Assembly (NCBI RefSeq): GCF_051960575.1
Contig: NZ_JBQCEE010000042.1
Location: 1 to 5,840 of the forward strand
Direction: 5' to 3'
Length of the DNA stretch: 5,840 nucleotides
DNA from: JBQCEE01 sp051960575
Lineage (GTDB): Bacteria > Actinomycetota > Actinomycetes > Mycobacteriales > Jatrophihabitantaceae
The translations under genes were made by a program, and so were the position numbers. The notes below the pieces were generated by a model. That model was not told the origin of the DNA, ran no database searches, and saw nothing but the letters and a program-made list of their open reading frames with translations. Below are positions 1 through 5,818 of this stretch, one piece after another; position 1 is the first letter of the stretch; each line of letters opens with the position of its first letter.

Positions 1-1
1 C

Positions 2-802
2 GAGTGCACCCGCTTCGACGACGACAGCGATCTGATGCGCGCGAACGCCGCGGGCGACGGGTGGGCGACGGTCGGCGCGCACTGCCTGGCCGCCGTCACC
101 GAGGCCGCCGCCGCCCATGCGAGCACCGAGGGGCTGTTCGACCCGCGCGTGCTCGGTGCCCTGCGCCGGCTCGGGTACGAGGCGACCTTTGCCGAGGTGC
201 GCGCACGCGACCGGATCGCGCCGGCCGTGCCGCTCGACGGGCGCTGGCGTCCGGGTATCGACCCGGCGCGGTCGGCCGTGCGCATCGGCGTCGACCCGAT
301 CGACCTGGGCGGCATCGGCAAGGGGCTCGCGCTGAGTTGGGCCGCCGACCGCCTGCGCACCGACGGTGCTGCCGAGTTCCTGCTGGACGCCGGCCGCGAC
401 TGTGTCGCCGTCGGCGGCGGCCCGGCCGGTGACGGGTGGCGCGTCGGCGTCGAGAACCCGGCCGGCGGCGAGCGTCCGGTGGCCGTGCTGCGCCTGTCCG
501 ACCGGGCGGTGGCCACCTCGTCCACGAGGGTGCGGCACTGGCGGGCCGGGGGACGCACGGTGCACCACCTCATCGACCCGCGCACCGGCGACTGCGGTGA
601 CACCACGCTCGCCGCGGTGACCGTCGTCGCCGAGGACCCGGCCGAGGCCGAGGTCTGGAGCAAGGTGCTGTTCCTGCACGGGGTCGACGCGATCGGCGCT
701 GCCGCGGCCGAGCGTGACCTCGCCGCCGTCTGGGTCACGACCGGTGGTGCCGTGACGATCACCGGGCCGGCGCGACCCTACGTCGTCTGGCAGGACGCAT
801 GA
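2..802 (+). CDS. ApbE-like FAD:protein FMN transferase, 5' end missing
   Basis: ApbE enzymes transfer FMN from FAD to a Ser/Thr of a target protein, usually outside the cytoplasmic membrane, using Mg2+. The reading frame is open from the first complete codon, and the residues before the first ATG (position 35) already match the family's N-terminal block (TRFDDDSDL resembles the usual SRFRPDSEL). The real start is therefore upstream and the ATG at 35 is internal. Counting visible residues from 1, TEGLFDP is at about 42-48, the hallmark DLGGIGKG at 101-108, LLDAGRD at about 127-133 and HHLIDPRTG at about 188-196. About 266 residues are present, so only a few dozen should be missing. Two oddities are GRD where most members have GGD, and EVWSKVLF where classical members have DALxTALF; the latter changes the Asp and Thr that bind Mg2+. 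I recall similar EVLAK variants in actinobacteria. The stop overlaps the next gene's start by four bases. The family call is firm; the target is unknown. Confidence 0.9.
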   Translation, partial: ECTRFDDDSDLMRANAAGDGWATVGAHCLAAVTEAAAAHASTEGLFDPRVLGALRRLGYEATFAEVRARDRIAPAVPLDGRWRPGIDPARSAVRIGVDPIDLGGIGKGLALSWAADRLRTDGAAEFLLDAGRDCVAVGGGPAGDGWRVGVENPAGGERPVAVLRLSDRAVATSSTRVRHWRAGGRTVHHLIDPRTGDCGDTTLAAVTVVAEDPAEAEVWSKVLFLHGVDAIGAAAAERDLAAVWVTTGGAVTITGPARPYVVWQDA

Positions 803-1443
803 CCACGCTGCCGACGATGCGCGAACGCATCGGCCAGATCGGTGTCGTGACGAGCATGGCGCTCACCGGCCTGATCGTCGGGCTCACGATCACGGCCGTG
901 CGTGGCAACCGGATGGCGCCGTGGATCGTCGGCCGGGCGACCGGCGTGTGCGCGTTCCTGCTGCTGGCTGCGCTGGTCGTGGTCGGCCTGACGCTCGCCC
1001 GTCCCGCCCGCCGCCAGCGCGGCGGCGCGCGTCCCGGCGTGATCCGGCTGCACATCGCGCTGGCGCTGTTCACGACGCTGTTCACGGCGGCGCACGTCGT
1101 CGTGCTCGGCACCGATCGGTGGGCCGGCGTGGGCTGGGTCGGCGCCGCGGTGCCGCTCGGCTCGGCCTACCGTCCCTGGCCGGTGACGCTCGGCCTCATC
1201 GCGCTCTGGATCTTCCTGCTGGCCGGGGTGTCGGCCGCGGTCGCCGGACGACTGCCCGGCCGCCTGTGGCGCCCGCTGCACCACCTCGGCCTCACCGCGT
1301 TCGTGCTCGCCTGTTGGCAAGGGTTCCTCGTCGGCGTCGACACCGGACGGCTCGTCGGGATCTACGCGGCGACCGGCGCGGCGGTCGTGCTGACCGCGGC
1401 GTCGCGGTGGTCGTCGCCGGCCCGGACCGGTGGACGGCCATGA
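799..1443 (+). CDS. Ferric-reductase-like transmembrane cytochrome b
   Basis: This 214-residue protein is almost entirely membrane helices, at about residues 12-34, 42-66, 84-103, 128-150, 160-180 and 186-203. The pattern fits the ferric reductase-like transmembrane domain (the NOX/FRE/MsrQ/NosR-type haem core), which passes electrons across the membrane through b haems. Supporting motifs are GRATGVCAFLLL in helix 2, His85 and His99 in helix 3 (14 apart), and the RPLHHLGL block with His161/His162 in helix 5. It has no cytoplasmic FAD/NAD domain, so another protein must feed it; the NuoF-like protein and ferredoxin encoded next are the obvious candidates. In related proteins as I recall them, helix 5 carries a second His in an LHGxxxGxD motif; here the position is Gln174 (WQGFLVGVD). 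The ATG start overlaps the upstream stop as ATGA, with a weak AGGA three bases before it; the stop overlaps the next start in the same way. Confidence 0.82.
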   Translation: MTTLPTMRERIGQIGVVTSMALTGLIVGLTITAVRGNRMAPWIVGRATGVCAFLLLAALVVVGLTLARPARRQRGGARPGVIRLHIALALFTTLFTAAHVVVLGTDRWAGVGWVGAAVPLGSAYRPWPVTLGLIALWIFLLAGVSAAVAGRLPGRLWRPLHHLGLTAFVLACWQGFLVGVDTGRLVGIYAATGAAVVLTAASRWSSPARTGGRP

Positions 1444-2648
1444 CGGCGCCGCTGCTGTTCCTCACCCCCGTCGACCTCGACGCGTCGACCGCGGGTGTCC
1501 CGCCCGACGGTGCGGCGCACACCGCCGCCCACGGACTCTGCGCGGCGCTGTCGACGGCCGACCTGCTCGACCGCGTCGCGGCCTCGGGGCTCACCGGGCG
1601 CGGCGGCGGGCAGCTGCCCGTGGCCGTCAAGTGGCAGCGGTACGGCGCGGGTGTCCGGCGCGTCGTGGCCAACGGGGCCGAGAGCGAACCCGACAGCCGC
1701 AAGGACGAGGCGTTGCTGCGGCTCCGCCCGCACCTCGTGCTCGACGGCCTGCTGACGGTGGGCGGCGCGTTCGGCGCCGACGAGGCGGTCGTCTGGCTGC
1801 ACGCCGAGTCGGTGGCGGCGAGACGCGCGATCGAGACCGCGCTCGCCGAGCGGCGCGCGACGGGCGGGCTGCCGCTGCCCGTCACCGTGCGCACCACGCC
1901 CGGCCGGTACCTGGCGGGCGAGAGCTCGGCGATCGTCCGGGCGCTCGACGGCGGCCCGCTGCTGCCGGTGCTGCGCCGCCCCGCACCCGCGGGCCGGCCG
2001 GCCACCCGCCGCGCGGCGCTGGTGCACAACGTCGAGACGCTCGCCCGCATCGGCCTGCTCGCACGTGGCCGGGCCGCGGCGGCGACCGTGCTGCTCACCG
2101 TCGTCCGGCCCGACTGCCACACCGTCGTCGAACGGCCCCTCGACGGCTCGCTGGCCGAGGCGGTCGCCGACGTGACCGGCGGCGCCAGCCGGGCCGTGCT
2201 CGTCGGCGGGTACGGCGGTCGATGGGCGTCGTGGGCGCAGCTACAGGGCGTGTCACCCGCGGCGGCCCTGCGACGCGACGCGCCGGTGCCGCTGGGCGCC
2301 GGGGTGCTGCGGCCGCTCGGCGCGGACGAGTGCGGTCTGCGCGTGACCGCCGCGATCGCGCGCCACCTCGCCGACGAGGGCGCCGGGCAGTGCGGGCCGT
2401 GCCGGTTCGGCCTCCCGGCCCTCGCCGACGGCCTCGACCGGCTGCTGGCCGGCGGTCGCCGGGCCAGGGCGGCGCACCGGGTGCTCGGCGAGCACCTCGA
2501 ACAGATCGCCGGACGCGGCGCCTGTCACCACCCCGACGGCGCGGTCGCGGTGGTCGCGTCCGCGCTGCAGGTCTTCGCCGCCGACGTCGACGCGCACCGC
2601 GCGCACCGGTGCGAGGTCGCGGACGTCGCCCGACAGGTGCCCGCATGA
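1440..2648 (+). CDS. NuoF-like NADH dehydrogenase flavin/iron-sulfur protein
   Basis: This 402-residue protein resembles the 51-kDa NuoF subunit, which takes hydride from NADH onto FMN and passes electrons to an iron-sulfur cluster; RnfC shares the fold. Motifs in order are GLTGRGGGQLP with VKW at about 50-65 (NADH/FMN glycine-rich loop), ANGAESEPDSRKD at about 77-89 (counterpart of NADEGEPGTFKD), YLAGESSAI at about 157-165 (counterpart of YICGEETAL), HNVETLARIG at about 196-205, an SLBB-like stretch at about 215-275, CGPC at 318-321 and GACHHPDGA at about 360-368. Canonical NuoF uses CxxCxxC plus a distal Cys; here the first Cys is Ala315, leaving Cys318, Cys321 and Cys362, with Cys298 as a possible substitute. 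I believe AGQCGPC is usual in an actinobacterial NuoF-like subfamily. The start chosen is the ATG overlapping the upstream stop, with GGTGGA five bases before it. The frame is open further upstream, but that part lies inside the cytochrome gene. No NuoE partner is present. It is probably a cytoplasmic electron input for the membrane cytochrome. Confidence 0.82.
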   Translation: MTAPLLFLTPVDLDASTAGVPPDGAAHTAAHGLCAALSTADLLDRVAASGLTGRGGGQLPVAVKWQRYGAGVRRVVANGAESEPDSRKDEALLRLRPHLVLDGLLTVGGAFGADEAVVWLHAESVAARRAIETALAERRATGGLPLPVTVRTTPGRYLAGESSAIVRALDGGPLLPVLRRPAPAGRPATRRAALVHNVETLARIGLLARGRAAAATVLLTVVRPDCHTVVERPLDGSLAEAVADVTGGASRAVLVGGYGGRWASWAQLQGVSPAAALRRDAPVPLGAGVLRPLGADECGLRVTAAIARHLADEGAGQCGPCRFGLPALADGLDRLLAGGRRARAAHRVLGEHLEQIAGRGACHHPDGAVAVVASALQVFAADVDAHRAHRCEVADVARQVPA

Positions 2649-2875
2649 CCGGCGCGAGCCCGATCGGGCTGCGCTGGGACGCCGCTGCGTGCGACGGCGT
2701 CGGCATCTGCCTGCACCTGGCCGACCGGCTGCTGACCGTGGACGCGTGGGGGTTTCCGATCGTGCCGCGGCGGCCGTTGACCACCCGTGCCGACCAGCGC
2801 GCCGCCCGGGCCGCGGCGCGTGCCTGTCCCCGGCGGGCCCTGTTCCTCGTCGAGGACGATCCGGCTCCCAGCTGA
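2645..2875 (+). CDS. Small ferredoxin, probably [3Fe-4S] type
   Basis: This 76-residue acidic-tailed protein has Cys16 and Cys22 in a C-x5-C arrangement (CDGVGIC) and Cys61 followed by Pro (ACPRRAL). That spacing is the signature of single-cluster actinobacterial ferredoxins, in which three cysteines hold a [3Fe-4S] cluster; a [4Fe-4S] form would normally show CxxCxxC plus CP. Such ferredoxins are soluble one-electron carriers, often partnering cytochromes P450 or reductases. Here the gene starts at an ATG overlapping the stop of the NuoF-like gene by four bases, with CAGGTG about five bases upstream, so the two proteins are probably made together. The ferredoxin may carry electrons between the NuoF-like protein and the membrane cytochrome, or be its substrate. 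The length is normal for the family. The partner assignment is inference from gene order only. Confidence 0.82.
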   Translation: MTGASPIGLRWDAAACDGVGICLHLADRLLTVDAWGFPIVPRRPLTTRADQRAARAAARACPRRALFLVEDDPAPS

Positions 2876-2935
2876 TCTCAAGGTTCGCGGCAGGTGCCTG
2901 GCAGTGTGCGGTGGGAGGGTGGCTGCGAGCACCCT

Positions 2936-2941
2936 GGGAGG
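2936..2941 (+). promoter_or_regulatory. Ribosome binding site GGGAGG
   Basis: GGGAGG lies nine bases before the ATG at 2951. It decides the start of the membrane protein gene, because the same frame stays open to a further upstream ATG at 2894 that would add 19 hydrophilic residues (PGSVRWEGG and onward) and has no comparable Shine-Dalgarno sequence. Confidence 0.6.
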
Positions 2942-2950
2942 TCCCTGCGC

Positions 2951-3598
2951 ATGGCGACGCACACGATGGCCGGATCGGCGGTCACGCCCGAGGCGGACAC
3001 CGGTGTCCGCGGCAACGCGAGGCTCACCGCCGTCGCCGGACTGCTGCTCGCCGCCATGCTCCTGGTCGAGGGCGTCACCGTGCTCGACGTGCGCGGCATG
3101 ATCACGCTGCACCTCTTCCTGGGCCTCATGCTCATCCCGCCGGTGCTGCTCAAGACCGCCGGCACCGTCTACCGGATGGGCTCGTACTACCGCGGCCGCG
3201 ACGCCTACGTGCAGCGTGGTGCGCCACCGATCGTCCTGCGCCTCATCGGGCCGCTGGTGGTGCTCAGCTCGCTCAGCCTGCTCGGCACCGGGCTCTGGCT
3301 GCTGCTGCTCGACCGCCACGACGACGCCGTGCTCACCCTGCACCAGGCCAGCTTCATCGTCTGGGTCGTGCTGATGACCGTGCACTTCCTCGGCCACATC
3401 CGCGAGGCGGTCGTCGAGTCGTGGCACGAGGTGCGGCCGCGCTCCGGCGGCGACCCGGTCGCGCGCCGGCGGTCGGTGCGGCTGGCCGCAGTGGCGCTCA
3501 GCCTCGTCGCCGGCGTCGGGCTCGCGACGGCGTTGATGCCGTCGTCGACCGCGGCCTGGCAGCACCACGACAGATTCGGCCAGCGGTTCGACCACTGA
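2951..3598 (+). CDS. Histidine-bearing multi-helix membrane protein, putative b-type cytochrome
   Basis: This 215-residue protein has predicted helices at about residues 24-46, 50-68, 97-120, 130-150 and 177-197, and ends in a polar tail (WQHHDRFGQRFDH). Histidines at 54 (ITLHLFLG), 131 (TLHQASF), 145 and 149 (TVHFLGHI) sit in or next to helices 2 and 4, as expected for haem b ligands in cytochrome b561-like or DUF4405-like proteins. A conserved-looking loop, KTAGTVYRMGSYYRG followed by APPIVLR, lies between helices 2 and 3. I have a general memory of unnamed actinobacterial proteins with this layout but cannot assign a named family with certainty. The gene begins 75 bases after the ferredoxin gene, with no recognisable terminator or promoter between, so it may belong to the same operon. 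It could supply a second haem site for the chain, serve as a quinone-interacting subunit, or be an unrelated cytochrome. ATG 2951 is preferred because of its strong ribosome binding site. Confidence 0.65.
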   Translation: MATHTMAGSAVTPEADTGVRGNARLTAVAGLLLAAMLLVEGVTVLDVRGMITLHLFLGLMLIPPVLLKTAGTVYRMGSYYRGRDAYVQRGAPPIVLRLIGPLVVLSSLSLLGTGLWLLLLDRHDDAVLTLHQASFIVWVVLMTVHFLGHIREAVVESWHEVRPRSGGDPVARRRSVRLAAVALSLVAGVGLATALMPSSTAAWQHHDRFGQRFDH

Positions 3599-3600
3599 GC

Positions 3601-3617
3601 GTCACCGCCTGTCACCG
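3601..3617 (+). repeat. Short direct repeat GTCACCG with a 10-base period
   Basis: GTCACCG occurs at 3601-3607 and again at 3611-3617, about one helical turn apart and immediately after the stop codon of the membrane protein gene. Two sites on the same helix face can be a regulator half-site pair, but GTCACCG is not rare in sequence of this composition, so chance is possible. Confidence 0.35.
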
Positions 3618-3696
3618 GATCGCGCATCGCAACCCTTCCTTCACCTGCCGTTCGGTTGGTGGCGACAACAATTCGCGCGCCCGTCATCGGCGCGTC

Positions 3697-3725
3697 TGTC
3701 CCGATGCGCCCGGTCGACCTAGCGT
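3697..3725 (+). promoter_or_regulatory. Candidate promoter for the phosphoesterase gene
   Basis: A TANNNT-type -10 element, TAGCGT at 3720-3725, lies 17 bases downstream of TGTCCC (3697-3702), a poor -35. Transcription would begin around 3732-3734, at or just before the GTG at 3734, giving a leaderless or nearly leaderless mRNA of a kind common in actinobacteria. The -35 match is weak, so this rests mainly on the -10 position. Confidence 0.25.
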
Positions 3726-3733
3726 CGGAGGAC

Positions 3734-5818
3734 GTGACATCTCCACGTCCGCGCCGCCTGCGCGCGAAGACCCTCACCTGTCTGGGCGGGATCGCGATCG
3801 CCGCCTCGTTCGCGGCCACCCTGCCCGCGAATGCCGACGCCCACCCGCCGGCACCGCCGAACCACATCACGCTGACCGCGAGCGGCACGCCCGTCGGTGC
3901 GGTCAAGCACGTGTGGTTGATCATCCTCGAGAACAAGTCCTACGACGCGACCTTCACGGGGCTGAACCAGAACAGCTACCTGTGGAAGACCCTGCCGTCG
4001 CAGGGCGCGCTGCTCACGAACTACTACGGCACCGGCCACTTCTCGCTCGACAACTACGAGTCGATGGTCAGCGGCCAGGGCCCGTCGCCGGCCAACCAGA
4101 ACGACTGCCCCGTGTACGCCGACATGCAGGGGTCGGTGATCAAGGACAACGGGACGAAGGACGGCCCGACCACCGACCGCGGCCAGTTCGCCGAGACGGG
4201 CGCGCCCTACGCGAACCCGGTCGCCGGCGGCGCTGCCGAGGGTGCCCACGGCGGCACCGGTTGCGTCTACCCGGCGAGCGTGCCGACGCTGTTCAACCAG
4301 TTCGACGCCGCGGGTGTCAGCTGGAAGGGCTATGCCCAGGACCTCGGCAATGCCGAGCCCACACCGACGACGCCGAAGCACGCGGTCAACAAGTGCGGTG
4401 GCCCCGGTGACCCGTCCGGCGCCGGCATCGCGAACCCGGGCGCGGCCAACGCCACCGATCAGTACGTGCCGAAGCACTTCCCGTTCCCGTGGTTCGAGTC
4501 GCTGCTGAGCAACCAGGCCGACTGCAGCAGTTCGCAGATCGCGAACCTCGACGACCCGGCGAACGGTCTCGTCCACGACCTGCAGAGCCCGTCGACGACG
4601 CCGGCGTTCAGCTGGATCACGCCGAACAACTGCTCGGACGCGCACGACGCGATCTGCGCCGGCAACAACCTGTCCGGTGCCTTCGACGTCAACGGCAACC
4701 CGGTCTACCACCCGGCCGGCAAGGACGCGTACGCGCCGGAGGAGACCACGCCGACCAACTACACCGGCGGCCTCTACGCCAGCGACCTGTTTCTGAAGTA
4801 CTACGTGCCGCTCATCGAGCAGTCGGCCGCGTTCAAGGACGGCGGTCTGATCGACATCACCTTCGACGAGGCGAACCCGCCGTTCGCGAACTCGAGCTTC
4901 GACAACGCGAACAACCCGGGCGGCACCGGTGTCAGCACGCCGGCCACCGCCGCGGGCTACGCCAAGTCGGACGCTGCCGGCGAGAGCTTCAACAGCTGGC
5001 ACGGCCCGGTGAACAAGGCGATCGAGCCGGCCGGCCCGAACACCCCGCTGCTGCGCGACGCGAACGGCAACCAGGTCTACCCGGGCCCGGGTGACAGCGC
5101 GTTCATCGACCGTCCGGCCGACCTCTCGGGTGACGCGGCGCTCGATCCCCTCTACATCCGTGGAGGCGGCAACCTCACCCCGGGTCAGCGCACCGACAGT
5201 GTCGGCGTCGGTGGCATCACCGGCACCAACACGGTGATCGACCCGAACATCACGGCGCCGGACGCCGGCCGGAGGATCGTCGACGGCACGCCCGGGTTCG
5301 CCGCGAACTCCTGCGTCGGCCCGGTGACCGACGCCGGCCCGCGCTTCGACACCGGCAGCACGGCGGCCGCGACGAAGCCGGCGAGCAACCCGGCGAACAA
5401 GGCCTACGTCGGCTCGTTCCAGGTCGTCGACTGCACGACGAACGCGCCGGTGGCGCTGGCCGGCGATGTCGCGAGCGTGACGCTCGCGGCGGAGACCCCT
5501 GCCAACGACCCGCTGTACTCGTCGACGATCGAGACGCCGGGCGGCGGTGACACCGGTTCGGTGCTGATCAGCCCGCTGATCAAGCCGGGCACGGTCTCGA
5601 AGGTCTACTACAACCACTACAGCTGGCTGCGGACGATGGAGGACCTGTTCGACGTCGCCCACGGCAACCAGAAGCAGCCGATCGCCGGCGGTGCCGGTTC
5701 GGTGTCGCTCGGCCTCGACGACGAGGGGCACCTCGGCTTCGCGGCCCAGCCCGATCTGCGTACCTTCGGGCTGGACATCTTCACCAACGTGAAGCGTGGC
5801 CACGGGCACGACCGCTAG
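3734..5818 (+). CDS. Secreted phosphoesterase-family protein (acid phosphatase/phospholipase C-like)
   Basis: From GTG 3734 the protein has 694 residues. A basic N-terminus (RPRRLRAK) and hydrophobic core lead to an AxA signal-peptidase site (ANA-DA or ADA-HPP, about residues 32-36), so it is exported. The mature part matches the phosphoesterase family of the alkaline phosphatase fold, which hydrolyses phosphate mono- or diesters using divalent metals. Motifs are HVWLIILENKSYDATF at about 59-74, YGTGHFSLDNYESMVSG at about 98-114 (likely holding the nucleophile), WITPNNCSDAHD at about 294-305, LIDITFDEA at about 372-380 and YNHYSWLRTMEDLFDV at about 626-641. Eight cysteines follow the signal peptide, allowing four disulfides. 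At almost 700 residues it is longer than minimal members; the region between the FDEA and YNHYS motifs is a long Asn/Gly/Pro-rich insertion. The start is uncertain: TTG 3656, GTG 3659 and ATG 3704 are in frame, but 3734 gives the most typical signal peptide. GGAGG at 3727-3731 is only two bases from it. Phosphatase versus phospholipase activity cannot be decided from sequence. Confidence 0.87.
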   Translation: MTSPRPRRLRAKTLTCLGGIAIAASFAATLPANADAHPPAPPNHITLTASGTPVGAVKHVWLIILENKSYDATFTGLNQNSYLWKTLPSQGALLTNYYGTGHFSLDNYESMVSGQGPSPANQNDCPVYADMQGSVIKDNGTKDGPTTDRGQFAETGAPYANPVAGGAAEGAHGGTGCVYPASVPTLFNQFDAAGVSWKGYAQDLGNAEPTPTTPKHAVNKCGGPGDPSGAGIANPGAANATDQYVPKHFPFPWFESLLSNQADCSSSQIANLDDPANGLVHDLQSPSTTPAFSWITPNNCSDAHDAICAGNNLSGAFDVNGNPVYHPAGKDAYAPEETTPTNYTGGLYASDLFLKYYVPLIEQSAAFKDGGLIDITFDEANPPFANSSFDNANNPGGTGVSTPATAAGYAKSDAAGESFNSWHGPVNKAIEPAGPNTPLLRDANGNQVYPGPGDSAFIDRPADLSGDAALDPLYIRGGGNLTPGQRTDSVGVGGITGTNTVIDPNITAPDAGRRIVDGTPGFAANSCVGPVTDAGPRFDTGSTAAATKPASNPANKAYVGSFQVVDCTTNAPVALAGDVASVTLAAETPANDPLYSSTIETPGGGDTGSVLISPLIKPGTVSKVYYNHYSWLRTMEDLFDVAHGNQKQPIAGGAGSVSLGLDDEGHLGFAAQPDLRTFGLDIFTNVKRGHGHDR

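Larger units (their letters stand above)
3599..3733. other. Non-coding gap upstream of the phosphoesterase gene
   Basis: These 135 bases separate the redox genes from the secreted phosphoesterase. They hold a GTCACCG direct repeat, a CTTCACCTGCC/GTTCGGTTGGT pair resembling a PHO box, and a weak TGTCCC/TAGCGT promoter candidate. No clear hairpin terminator with a T run is visible. In-frame alternative starts of the phosphoesterase (TTG 3656, GTG 3659, ATG 3704) fall inside the gap, so part of it would be coding if one of those is used. Confidence 0.5.

Noticed and set aside
4..432. An Arg-rich frame at the left edge
   Set aside because: It overlaps the ApbE gene in another frame, lacks any motif, and has the composition of a shadow frame.
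921..1439. N-terminal extension of the NuoF-like gene
   Set aside because: The frame is open, but this part lies within the cytochrome gene and translates to Arg/Pro-rich sequence. Family similarity begins after the ATG at 1440, which has a good ribosome binding site.
1430..2644. N-terminal extension of the ferredoxin frame
   Set aside because: The upstream part is out-of-frame Arg/Ala-rich sequence within the NuoF-like gene. The normal ferredoxin length starts at ATG 2645.
2876..2950. Possible promoter or terminator between the ferredoxin and membrane protein genes
   Set aside because: I found no convincing -35/-10 pair and no hairpin followed by T residues, so only the ribosome binding site is reported there.
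2525..3595. A 356-codon minus-strand open frame spanning the ferredoxin and membrane protein genes
   Set aside because: It crosses three plus-strand genes and an intergenic gap, and has a low-complexity His/Arg/Gln/Glu-rich composition with no domain, so it is a GC-rich shadow frame.
3640..3672. TTCACC with AACAAT as a promoter
   Set aside because: The spacing between the hexamers is 21 bases, too long for a standard promoter.
3719..5809. A 696-codon open frame on the minus strand opposite the phosphoesterase
   Set aside because: Its translation is a monotonous Arg/Val/Gly/Ala-rich sequence with no motifs. It mirrors the third-position GC bias of the plus-strand gene, whose motifs are clear.
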